Positions 26,055 through 34,147 of a DNA stretch of 64,000 bases are shown here, one piece after another. This DNA is from Orlajensenia sp001423545. Its GTDB lineage: Bacteria > Actinomycetota > Actinomycetes > Actinomycetales > Microbacteriaceae. Below the pieces are notes generated by a model. That model was not told where the DNA came from. It ran no database searches and saw nothing but the letters and a program-made list of their open reading frames with translations. The number at the start of each line of letters is the position of its first letter. The stretch's first letter is position 1. The stretch spans positions 124,001 through 188,000 of the forward strand of contig LMOK01000002.1 in the NCBI GenBank assembly GCA_001423545.1, given 5' to 3'. The position numbers and the translations under genes are program-made.

Positions 26055-26945
26055 ATGAGGGTGCTCGGATTCGGCGACAACATCGTCGACCGCTTCGTCG
26101 ATCGCGGCATCGACTACCCCGGAGGGAACTGCGTCAATGTGGCGGTCTTCGCCCGCAGGCTCGGAGCGGACGCCGCGTACCTGGGCGTCTTCGGAGACGA
26201 CGGCCTCGGCCGATTCGTCCGGGACGCCGTCGCGGAGCAGGGCGTCGACGTGTCGCGCAGTGTCTTCCGCTCCGGCCAGAGCGGCATCTCGACGTTGCGC
26301 GTCGACGACGGCGAACGTGTCTTCCTCGGCTGGAACGGCGGAGGAGTCACTGTGAGTTCGCCGCTCGGACTCGACGGGAGCCTGCTCGACTACATCGATG
26401 CCTTCGACCTCGTGCACACCAGCGTCTACTCGCGGTCGGAATCCGAGCTGCCTGCTCTGGCTGCCCGATCCGCCTTGGTCAGCATGGACCTGTCGAGTGA
26501 GGACGAGTTCCGCACGGCGGAGTACCTGCAGCGCACGTGCCCGCACGCGGACCTGGTGCTGCTGTCGTGCTCGCATCTCACAGTGCAGGAGACGCGAGAC
26601 CTGCTGGCTCGAGCCATCGCATCCGGAGCCGGAATGGCGCTGGGCACCCGGGGGGTCGACGGCTCCATCGTCACCGACGGCGTCGTGACGATCGAGGGGG
26701 CGGCGCACCTGGTCGACGCCGATGGCGGCATGGTCGACACGATGGGATGCGGCGACGCCTTCCTCGCGGGGTTCGTGGTCTCCCTCCTCGATGTCGGCTG
26801 GCGGAAGGGCGATGCGGTCGATCCGATCACGCTCGAAGCGGCGCTCGCGTCGGGTGCAGACGCGGCTTACGAGCAGTGCTTCGTGGAGGGCGCATTCGGT
26901 GGCGGTAGGGCGTTCGGAGATGCCGTCGCCGCTAGCATGTGGTGA
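26055..26945 (+). CDS. PfkB-family kinase, FrlD-like (second copy)
   Basis: This 296-residue kinase opens MRVLGFGDNIVDRFVD, has PGGNCVNVAVFARRLG for sugar binding and DTMGCGDAFLAGF for catalysis. Cys replaces the usual Ala in the GAGD motif, while the catalytic Asp is kept. It follows the second deglycase gene by 72 bases and most likely makes its substrate by C6 phosphorylation. GAGG lies six bases before the ATG. Confidence 0.82.
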   Translation: MRVLGFGDNIVDRFVDRGIDYPGGNCVNVAVFARRLGADAAYLGVFGDDGLGRFVRDAVAEQGVDVSRSVFRSGQSGISTLRVDDGERVFLGWNGGGVTVSSPLGLDGSLLDYIDAFDLVHTSVYSRSESELPALAARSALVSMDLSSEDEFRTAEYLQRTCPHADLVLLSCSHLTVQETRDLLARAIASGAGMALGTRGVDGSIVTDGVVTIEGAAHLVDADGGMVDTMGCGDAFLAGFVVSLLDVGWRKGDAVDPITLEAALASGADAAYEQCFVEGAFGGGRAFGDAVAASMW

Positions 26946-26983
26946 GCGCCAGAGCGGCGCGCGCGAAAGGTCGAACCGTCGGA

Positions 26984-28081
26984 ATGAGCTCTGAACGCGA
27001 CCGGATCGCTTCCCCGCCGACCATCTCCGAAGTGGCGACAGCAGCCGGGGTCGGGCGCGCGACGGCCGCACGCACTCTCGGAGGCTACGGCTACGTCAGC
27101 CCGGAATTGCGCGAACGCGTCCTCGCGGCCGCCGACCAGCTGGGCTACCGGGCCAATGCCATCGCCCGCAGCATGTCGACCGGGATCTCGCACACCCTCG
27201 GAGTCATCGTCGCCGACATCGGCAACCCGTTCTTCGCCGGCGTCGTACGGGGCATCGCCGACAGTTCGAGAGAGCGCGGCTTCGACACCATCGTGCTCAG
27301 TTCCCACGAGGACCTTCCTGTCGAGATCCAGGCCATGGACGTGCTCATCGACAAGCGCGTCGACGGCATCATCGTCGCGTCGGCTGCTGTGGAACGAGCC
27401 GAGGTCTCTCACATCCAGGCGGCAATCGATCGTGGCATCCCCGTCGTCCTCATCGACCGCGCCATCGAGCACCTCGTGCTGGATGCGGTCGTCATCGACA
27501 ACCGCGAGGCGTCACGCGAAGCTGTCGACCTGCTCATCAGGGCCGGTCATTCCCGCATCGGCTTCGTCTGGGGCCCATCGGTCGACGAGCGCCCGACCAC
27601 GCGCCGCGAGCTGCTCGCTGCAGCCGCGGCCGGCCTCTGGACAGACGGCGAGCGGCTGCGCGGCTACCTCGATGCCCTCGACGACGCCTCGATCCCCTTC
27701 GACGCCGATCTCGTCATGGTCGGGCCGAAGACAGAGGAACGGGCTCAGGAGTCCGTGACCCGGATGCTGGCTCTGCCCGATCCGCTGACCGCGGTGTTCT
27801 GCACCGAGACGGATGCCGTGACCGGTGCGCTGCGCGCGATCAAGTCGTCCGGGCTGCGCTACCCCGATGACGTGTCGATCATCGGATTCGATGACAGCTC
27901 GTGGGCCACCGTGATGGACCCGCCGCTCACCATGATCGCGCAGCCGATGCACGAGCTCGGTGCCCGGGCGGCCGAGACCCTGCTGGCCCGCATCGATGGT
28001 GAAGAGGGCGAGCCGGCCGCCCTCACGCTCGATACCCGGCTGATGCTGCGCTCGTCCGTGGTCGCTCCGCCGTCGCGCTGA
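26984..28081 (+). CDS. LacI-family regulator of the frl-like region
   Basis: This 365-residue regulator has a LacI DNA-binding domain with a rather unusual recognition stretch, GVGRATAARTLGGYGYVS, and an effector domain ending in FDDSSWATVMDPPLTMIAQP. The same unusual pattern (VSKATAARALGGYG) is found in the neighbour at 28127-29188, so the two are paralogues. An extra stretch of about 20 residues lies in the middle (near DERPTTRRELLAAAAAG). The ATG at 26984 is used; GTG codons at 26939 and 26942 are alternatives. It probably represses through operators O1 and O2, with an Amadori compound or its phosphate as inducer. Confidence 0.88.
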   Translation: MSSERDRIASPPTISEVATAAGVGRATAARTLGGYGYVSPELRERVLAAADQLGYRANAIARSMSTGISHTLGVIVADIGNPFFAGVVRGIADSSRERGFDTIVLSSHEDLPVEIQAMDVLIDKRVDGIIVASAAVERAEVSHIQAAIDRGIPVVLIDRAIEHLVLDAVVIDNREASREAVDLLIRAGHSRIGFVWGPSVDERPTTRRELLAAAAAGLWTDGERLRGYLDALDDASIPFDADLVMVGPKTEERAQESVTRMLALPDPLTAVFCTETDAVTGALRAIKSSGLRYPDDVSIIGFDDSSWATVMDPPLTMIAQPMHELGARAAETLLARIDGEEGEPAALTLDTRLMLRSSVVAPPSR

Positions 28082-28126
28082 GCCGCCTCGCCATCCGCCT
28101 GCCGCCTCCGGCGGCGCGCTCGGTTC

Positions 28127-29188
28127 TCAGCTGTTCGGGGGAGCGACCGAGGCGCGCTCGAGCAGCGATTGGGGCAGCCGGACCTGCGCGGCGGGGCTGC
28201 GGTCGCCGGCGATGCGGCGGAGCAGCATCCGTGCGGCCTCCGCTCCGACCTCGTAGATCGGCTGCGCCATCACCGTGATCGCCGGCGTCGTGAGGCCTGT
28301 CCAGTCGGCGTCGTCGAAGGAGACCAGTGACACGTCACGGGGGATCTCGAGTCCGAGTTCACGGATCGTGCGGAAGACGGACAGGGCGACCAGGCTGTCC
28401 GAGGCTATGATCGCCGTGGCACGATCCGGGCCCGCCAGGACCGAGCGGGTCACCGTGTCGATGCCATCACGACGCGCGTTCAGGCGGATGACCGGATCGG
28501 ACGCCCCCGACGCGTCCACAGCCCGGAGCAGCCCCGCGACACGGTCGCCGACCGAGGTGGAGCCCAGCTCATCGCCACGCACGTAGTCGCCGTCGTGGGC
28601 GATCGTCGAGATGAATGCGATGCGTCGGTGACCGGCGCCGAGCAGAATCGTCGCGAGCTCGAACGCTCCGACCTCGTTGTCGGCGACCACGGCGTCGACG
28701 TCGAGGGCGGGCGCGCACCGGTCGAAGAGCACCAGTGGGCGGCCGACATCGAGCACCGTTTGTAAAGTCTGTGTTTCGATCGAGGAGGCCGGCGATACCA
28801 GGATGCCGTCGACGCGCTTGTCGAGGAGCACGCTGATGGCGTCGGATTCGGCGCCCATCTCCTCGTCGGAGTTCGACACGATGAGGTCGTATCCGGCGGC
28901 TCGGGCGACGTCCCACGCCCCGCGCGTCGCGTGCGCGAAGAAGGGATTCTCGATGTCTCCGACGACGAGGCCGATCGTATTGGAACGCCCGGTGTTCATG
29001 GATTTCGCGAGAGCATTCGGCCGGTAGCCGAGCTCGTCGGCTGCGAGCAGCACGCGGTCGCGAACGGCCTCGCTCACGGCACCGTATCCCCCCAGCGCGC
29101 GCGCGGCCGTGGCCTTCGAGACCCGGGCGGCTGCGGCCACCTCGGTGACCGTGACCTCACGCCTGCCGTTCGTCGGGTGGCTGCTCAT
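28127..29188 (-). CDS. LacI-family regulator, paralogue, facing an amino-acid ABC operon
   Basis: This 353-residue regulator has the recognition region RVSKATAARALGGYGAVS and hinge YRPNALAKSMNTG, then a standard effector domain with GDIENPFFAHATRG. GAGGAG lies seven bases before the ATG at 29188, which favours it over a start at 29266. Its gene is divergent from the amino-acid ABC genes, with two TGAGACCGGTCTCA operators between them. It should therefore control itself and the importer plus FAD oxidase. The inducer is unknown. Confidence 0.9.
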   Translation of the reverse strand: MSSHPTNGRREVTVTEVAAAARVSKATAARALGGYGAVSEAVRDRVLLAADELGYRPNALAKSMNTGRSNTIGLVVGDIENPFFAHATRGAWDVARAAGYDLIVSNSDEEMGAESDAISVLLDKRVDGILVSPASSIETQTLQTVLDVGRPLVLFDRCAPALDVDAVVADNEVGAFELATILLGAGHRRIAFISTIAHDGDYVRGDELGSTSVGDRVAGLLRAVDASGASDPVIRLNARRDGIDTVTRSVLAGPDRATAIIASDSLVALSVFRTIRELGLEIPRDVSLVSFDDADWTGLTTPAITVMAQPIYEVGAEAARMLLRRIAGDRSPAAQVRLPQSLLERASVAPPNS

Positions 29189-29248
29189 GCGACTCCTCGA
29201 GGGTGTTGACGGAAGGGAACAGGACGTGTAGCGTCCTCGGAAACGAAC

Positions 29249-29288
29249 TGAGACCGGTCTCAACATACGACATTGAGACCGGTCTCAA
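29249..29288. promoter_or_regulatory. Two LacI-type operators upstream of the amino-acid ABC operon
   Basis: Two palindromes, TGAGACCGGTCTCA at 29249-29262 and TTGAGACCGGTCTCAA at 29273-29288, have centres 25 bp apart. The core ACCGGT is shared with O1/O2, but the base before it is G instead of T. The sites lie between the divergent LacI gene and the binding-protein gene and presumably bind the regulator at 28127-29188. Confidence 0.8.
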
Positions 29289-29349
29289 CAAGAAAGACAC
29301 CGCAGTCCTGTTCGAAACGGTCCTCTCGATCGAATCGCAGATCGGCGGG

Positions 29350-29432
29350 NNNNNNNNNNNNNNNNNNNNNNNNNNNNNNNNNNNNNNNNNNNNNNNNNNN
29401 NNNNNNNNNNNNNNNNNNNNNNNNNNNNNNNN
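29350..29432. other. Assembly gap (83 N)
   Basis: A run of undetermined bases. It removes the start codon, ribosome site and signal-peptide start of the amino-acid binding-protein gene, and probably part of its promoter. The true length of the missing sequence is not known. Confidence 0.99.
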
Positions 29433-30274
29433 CAGCGGTCGTCGCAGCCTTCGCTGCCGCGGCGCTCGCTCTCTCAGCGTGTGCCTCGGGCAGCGCATCC
29501 TCCTCCGAGAACGCGTCCGCCGACAACGAGTACGGCCTCATCACCCCCGGCGAGATCCGGGTCGCCAGCCTCGGCGATGCCAAGCCCTACACGTTCACGG
29601 ACGAGTCCGGGTCGTTCACCGGATTCGACGTCGAGCTCTTCACCGATGTGGCCGAGCGCATCGGCATCGACAAGGTGACCTTCACCGGCCAAGACTTCTC
29701 GGGCCTGCTGTCCGCCGTGGCAAACGGCCAGTTCGACGTCGGCGTCGCCGCCATCGGCATCACCGACGAGCGCAAGCAGACCGTCGACTTCTCCGACGGC
29801 TACCTGGCCGGATACCTCACGGTGATGGCGAACCCGGATGCCGGCATCTCCGACGAGGACGACCTCGCCGGCAAGCGGCTCGGCGTCGTGCAGGGCACCC
29901 TGCAGGAGGCCTACGCGGTCAAGCACTTCACCGAGACCGACCTGGTGCGCTTCCCCGACAACAACGGCGCCATCTCCGCCGTCAACAGCGGCTCGGTCGA
30001 CGCGCACTTCCTCGACTACGAGGCAGCGAAGGAGTACGCCGAGCAGTACGGGCTCGTCAACGCGATCGACATCCCGTCGTTCGACGCTCCGGCCGGCTTC
30101 GCCGTCGCCAAGGACCACGCGGCGTTCGTCGAGGCGCTGAACGGCGCGCTGCACGACGCCATGGAGGACGGCACCTGGAAGGAGCTCTACGAGAAGTGGT
30201 TCCCGGGATCTCCGATGCCCGACCAGTACCTCCCCTCGGCCGAGCAGACCGAGACCCCGACTCCGTCCGAATAG
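29433..30274 (+). CDS. Amino-acid ABC transporter binding protein (5' end in gap)
   Basis: The readable part gives about 280 residues of a family-3 (polar amino acid) solute-binding protein. A hydrophobic stretch and lipobox LSAC come directly after the gap, so only about 10-20 residues are missing. The mature part starts GEIRVASLGDAKPYTFTDES and includes GFDVELFTDVAERIG, VGVAAIGITDERKQTVDFS and GTWKELYEKWFPGSP, all typical. It delivers an amino acid or modified amino acid to the permease and ATPase encoded next. A short acidic, Thr/Pro-rich tail ends the protein. Confidence 0.9.
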
Positions 30275-30350
30275 ACGACAGGTGGTGCGGGTCGCTCGCT
30301 GAGCGTCCGCGGCCCGCACCGCATCCGTCACCGATCGAAAGAGCACCGCA

Positions 30351-31139
30351 ATGGACTGGCTCGACAACATCGTCAAGACCTTCTTCGACTTCGATGCGAT
30401 GTGGCAGGTCTTCCCCCAGCTGCTCGGCATCGGCCTGGTCAACACCCTGATCATCTCGATCTGGGCCACCGTGATCGGGGTGATCCTCGGCATGGTGATC
30501 GCCATCATGGGCATCTCGCCGTCTCGTTGGCTGCGGATTCCGGCCCGGGTCTACACCGACATCTTCCGCGGCCTCCCGGCCATCCTCACCATCCTGCTCA
30601 TCGGCCAGGGTTTCGCCCGCTTCAGCCAGAGCATCTTCGGCCCGTCGCCCTATCCACTCGGCATCCTGGCCCTCAGCCTCATCGCGAGCGCCTACATGGG
30701 TGAGATCTTCCGTGCCGGCATCCAGAGCGTCGACCGCGGACAGCTCGAGGCCTGCCGCGCCCTCGGCATGAGTTACGGAAGCGCGATGCGCCTCGTGGTC
30801 GTGCCGCAAGGGATCCGCCGGGTGCTGCCGGCACTCGTGAACCAGTTCATCGCCATCGTGAAGGACTCCTCGCTGGTGTACTTCCTCGGCCTGCTCGTGA
30901 CCGAGCGCGAACTGTTCCGCGTCGGACAGGATGCAGCCGTGCTGACCGGGAACCTGTCGCCGCTGGTGATGGCCGGCCTGTTCTACCTCGTCATCACGGT
31001 TCCCCTCACCCACCTCGTCAACTACTTCGACAACCGCTTCAGGACGGGTCGGCGCAAGCCGTCCCCGCCGAAGAGCGGACTCGATGAGGTCGAGGAGACC
31101 ACGCCACTCCAGCCCCTCACCTACGGGAGCAACACATGA
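30351..31139 (+). CDS. Amino-acid ABC transporter permease (HisM/GlnP-type)
   Basis: This 262-residue subunit has about five membrane segments and the family's loop FRAGIQSVDRGQLEACRALGM followed by VVPQGIRRVLPALVNQFI. A charged tail of about 35 residues ends it. Only one permease gene is present, so it may form a homodimer. Its stop codon overlaps the ATG of the ATPase gene (ATGA), and GAAAGAG precedes its own start. Confidence 0.92.
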   Translation: MDWLDNIVKTFFDFDAMWQVFPQLLGIGLVNTLIISIWATVIGVILGMVIAIMGISPSRWLRIPARVYTDIFRGLPAILTILLIGQGFARFSQSIFGPSPYPLGILALSLIASAYMGEIFRAGIQSVDRGQLEACRALGMSYGSAMRLVVVPQGIRRVLPALVNQFIAIVKDSSLVYFLGLLVTERELFRVGQDAAVLTGNLSPLVMAGLFYLVITVPLTHLVNYFDNRFRTGRRKPSPPKSGLDEVEETTPLQPLTYGSNT

Positions 31140-31906
31140 CCTACACCTCGCCCCTCCCCGTGGCCGAGCCTCACGTCTACGCCGGCTCGAGCCTGGAACT
31201 GCGGGACCTCACCATGGCCTACGGCGACATCGAGGTTCTCAGCCAGGTGAACCTCACCGTCGCGCCGGGCACCACGACCTGCATCATCGGGCCGTCCGGC
31301 TCGGGCAAGTCCACCCTCCTCCGCGGAGTCAACCGGCTGCACGAGCCGAAGAGCGGCGAGGTGCTGTTGGCCGGACAGAGTGTGCTGACGCAGAAGCCGG
31401 ATGCCGTGCGCAAGCGCATCGGCCTGGTCTTCCAGCACTTCAACCTCTTCCCCGACCACTCAGCACTGGAGAACGTCGCGCTCTCGCTGCGCAATGTGAA
31501 GGGACTCTCGAAGGTGGAGTCGCGACGCATCGCCCTCGAGCGGCTCACCGAGGTCGGGCTGGCCGAACGTGCCGACCACAGGCCGCGCGACCTCTCCGGC
31601 GGACAGCAACAGCGCGTCGCGATCGCCCGGGCCCTGGCGATGGAGCCCGAGGTCATGCTCTTCGACGAGGCGACGAGCGCCCTCGACCCCGAGCTGGTGA
31701 AGGGCGTGCTGAACCTCATGGCCACCCTCGCCCGCCGCGGGATGACGATGCTCGTCGTCACACACGAGATGGGCTTCGCCCGCAAGGTGGCCGATCAGGT
31801 GGTCTTCATGGACGAGGGCAGGGTGGTCGAGGTCGGCAAGCCCGGTGACCTGTTCGATCGTCCGCAGAGCCCGCGTCTGCAGCGCTTCCTCTCCGAGGTG
31901 CTCTGA
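31136..31906 (+). CDS. Amino-acid ABC transporter ATP-binding protein (GlnQ/HisP-type)
   Basis: This 256-residue ATPase has Walker A GPSGSGKST, Q-loop QHFNLFPDHSALENV, signature LSGGQQQR, Walker B VMLFDEATSALD and the switch His in VVTHEMGFARKVADQV. It drives the importer formed with the genes just upstream. An N-terminal extension of about 20 residues precedes the ABC domain. The start codon overlaps the permease stop. Confidence 0.95.
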   Translation: MTYTSPLPVAEPHVYAGSSLELRDLTMAYGDIEVLSQVNLTVAPGTTTCIIGPSGSGKSTLLRGVNRLHEPKSGEVLLAGQSVLTQKPDAVRKRIGLVFQHFNLFPDHSALENVALSLRNVKGLSKVESRRIALERLTEVGLAERADHRPRDLSGGQQQRVAIARALAMEPEVMLFDEATSALDPELVKGVLNLMATLARRGMTMLVVTHEMGFARKVADQVVFMDEGRVVEVGKPGDLFDRPQSPRLQRFLSEVL

Positions 31907-32047
31907 CCCGAAAGCTCCAGCCGGTCTCGCCTGAGCTGGGCGGCCCGACCTGAGTGGCTCCGTGCCGTCCCGGCCGGTCGCGCCGGGGCACCCGCGCCAT
32001 CCCCTTCTTCCTTCCCCGAAACACCATTCCGCACGTTAGGACAACCC

Positions 32048-33184
32048 ATGAGCACCTCCCCCTCCATCTCCCGCGTCGGCGTCATCGGCGGTGGCATCTT
32101 CGGCGTCTCGACCGCCGTGCAGCTGGCACGCCGTGGCGTGCAGGTCGTCCTCGCCACCGAGGACGCCCTCGCCAGCGGCGCCTCAGGCCGTTCGCTCGCC
32201 TGGCTCAACTCGGCCGGAAAGCGCTCCGGCGAGTACCACGCCCTGCGCGTGGCCGGCATCGACCGCTACCGCACCTGGTCGGCCCGCGTGCCCGGCAGCG
32301 ACGAGTACCTGCGCTTCACGGGCGGGCTCACCTGGGCGCCCGATGGAGAGTCGTACCGCGAGACCTTCGAATACGAGCGCGCCCTGGGCTACGACGCCCG
32401 GTGGCTCACGCCTGAGGAGATCTCGGCCGTCACACCGGGTCTCGATGTCAGCGCCGTCGCCGCGGAGGGCGCGATCTTCAACCCGGGCGAGGGGTGGGTC
32501 GACCTCCCGTCGATCATCGCCGTGCTCGCCACGGAACTGGTCGAGCTCGGCGGCGAGATCGTCGCGAACGCCGGCGACGTGCGGGTGGCCGTCGACGACG
32601 GCAAGGCGACCGGCATCACGCTCGGCTCGGGCGAGCGCATCGCGGCCGATGTCGTCGTGCTGGCGACCGGCCCCTCGGTTCCGGCCCATCTCGCGGCGCT
32701 CGGCGTGCACGTCGGCGACCAGAGTCCTGCCGCGTTCGTCGTTTTCACGAAGCCTGTCGACCTGGCGCTCGAGGCCGTGCTGAACACGCCCCGGGTCGCG
32801 GTACGTCGTACGCCATCCGGCGCGTTGGCGCTGGACTCCGCCTGGTCGGAGGAGGAGATCGAGATCGACGAGAACGGTGCGATCGTGGTGCACGACTCCA
32901 CCGTGCGGGGACTGCTCGCCGAGGCATCCGCCATTCTCGACGGACACCCGCAGCTCGAGTTCGACCACTACGGCGCGGGCTTCAAGCCCATCCCGGGTGA
33001 CGGCGAGCCCGTGCTCGGGCCGATCGACGAGATCGCGGGGCTGTTCGCCGCATTCAGCCACAGCGGGGCGACCCTGGGTCTCGTCGTCGGCGAGCTGCTC
33101 GCCGAGGAGATCGTGACGGGTCAGCCGTCGCCGCTGCTGGAGACCTTCCGGCCGGCGCGATTCGCACCCGTGCCGGTCAGCTGA
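32048..33184 (+). CDS. FAD-dependent oxidoreductase, DAO family
   Basis: This 378-residue flavoprotein has the Rossmann motif VIGGGIFGVSTAVQLARRG at residues 8-26, an FAD contact near SGRSLAWLNSAGK, and a C-terminal FKPIPGDGEPVLGPI plus HSGATLGLVVGELLAEEI. These are typical of DadA/glycine-oxidase/sarcosine-oxidase-type enzymes that oxidise amines or amino acids. There is no signal peptide. It follows the amino-acid importer by 141 bases and may oxidise the imported compound. Because fructosyl-amino-acid oxidases belong to the same fold, a glycated amino acid is a possible substrate here. That remains inference. Confidence 0.85.
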   Translation: MSTSPSISRVGVIGGGIFGVSTAVQLARRGVQVVLATEDALASGASGRSLAWLNSAGKRSGEYHALRVAGIDRYRTWSARVPGSDEYLRFTGGLTWAPDGESYRETFEYERALGYDARWLTPEEISAVTPGLDVSAVAAEGAIFNPGEGWVDLPSIIAVLATELVELGGEIVANAGDVRVAVDDGKATGITLGSGERIAADVVVLATGPSVPAHLAALGVHVGDQSPAAFVVFTKPVDLALEAVLNTPRVAVRRTPSGALALDSAWSEEEIEIDENGAIVVHDSTVRGLLAEASAILDGHPQLEFDHYGAGFKPIPGDGEPVLGPIDEIAGLFAAFSHSGATLGLVVGELLAEEIVTGQPSPLLETFRPARFAPVPVS

Positions 33185-33199
33185 CGGAGCGTCGAGGCC

Positions 33200-33391
33200 T
33201 TAGCGGCGCCGGCGGTGGAACAGCACCGCGAGGCCGATGTTGAAGACGCCGCACGCGATGATCACCCAGGCGAGCAGGGCGTTGTCATCCGTCGTCACCA
33301 GATTCAGCACGCCGACGACGAGCATGATCAGCCCCACGATCACGAACAGCGTCGTGTAGGTGCGTACGGAGCGGTCCTGATCATCAGCCAT
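33200..33391 (-). CDS. Small two-segment membrane protein
   Basis: This 63-residue protein has two predicted membrane helices (about 14-31 and 40-57), joined by a short acidic loop, and a basic end FHRRRR. Gene quality is supported by a leaderless-type TACGCT seven bases before its ATG. It is convergent with the oxidoreductase gene, 15 bases away. I do not recognise its family. Confidence 0.65.
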   Translation of the reverse strand: MADDQDRSVRTYTTLFVIVGLIMLVVGVLNLVTTDDNALLAWVIIACGVFNIGLAVLFHRRRR

Positions 33392-33424
33392 GTGGCTGAG
33401 CGTAGTGGCGGAGGGAGGCGTTCG

Positions 33425-34147
33425 TCACGCACCCGCACCCTGCACCTGCGCGAGCCGCTCGTCGATCCGCTCGTCGGCGATCCGCCCGTCGACGATGCGC
33501 ACCACGGCGTGCATCCGCGGCAGGTGCACGAGATCGTGCGTGACGAGAAGGGTCGACGTGCTGCGCTCGGCCGAGAGTCGCAGGATCAGCTCGATGATCT
33601 CGGCGCCGCGCTCCTGGTCGAGCGCACTCGTCGGCTCGTCGACGAGCAGCACGCTCGGGTCGTTCATGAGCGCTCGGGCGATGTTGACCCGCTGGCGCTG
33701 CCCGCCCGAGAGCTGATGCGGACGCTTGTCGCGCTGGTCGGCCAGCCCGACGGAGTCGAGGAGAGCGTCTGCGTGGGTGGCGGCATCCGTTCGCCTGCTC
33801 CGCGAGTGTGGGGCGCCGAGCTCGTTCATCACCAGCAGCTGCTCCCGCGCCGTGAGCGACGGCACCAGGTTGGACTGCTGGAAGACGATGCCGATGGAGT
33901 CGCGGCGCAGGCGGCTGGCGTCGCCCGGCGCGAGCCCGGTGGTCTCGACGCCGTCGATGACGACACAGCCGGAGTCGGGCCTGATCAGGGTGGCGGCCAC
34001 GGCCAGCAGGCTGGACTTGCCGCTGCCGCTCGGCCCGGTGATGCCGGTGACGGTTCCCGGATGCGCGGTGAGTGAGACACGGTCGACCGCGGTGACACGG
34101 CGGTCGCCGTCGGGGAAGGTGAGGGTGACGTCGTCGAGGGTGATCAT
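33425..34147 (-). CDS. ABC transporter ATP-binding protein (LolD/MacB-type)
   Basis: This 240-residue ATPase starts MITLDDVTLTFPDGDRRVTAV. It has Walker A GPSGSGKSS, Q-loop QQSNLVPSLTAREQL, signature LSGGQRQR, Walker B VLLVDEPTSALD and switch VTHDLVHL. The start overlaps the permease stop (ATGA). With the FtsX-type permease it would form an exporter of the type often used against peptides or lipid-active compounds. The divergent two-component system may regulate it. Confidence 0.93.
   Translation of the reverse strand: MITLDDVTLTFPDGDRRVTAVDRVSLTAHPGTVTGITGPSGSGKSSLLAVAATLIRPDSGCVVIDGVETTGLAPGDASRLRRDSIGIVFQQSNLVPSLTAREQLLVMNELGAPHSRSRRTDAATHADALLDSVGLADQRDKRPHQLSGGQRQRVNIARALMNDPSVLLVDEPTSALDQERGAEIIELILRLSAERSTSTLLVTHDLVHLPRMHAVVRIVDGRIADERIDERLAQVQGAGA

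Noticed and set aside
29249..29288. Repeated palindromes as the start of a CRISPR array
   Set aside because: Only two short palindromes with an 10-bp gap between them, and no spacers; they fit operators for the adjacent LacI gene.
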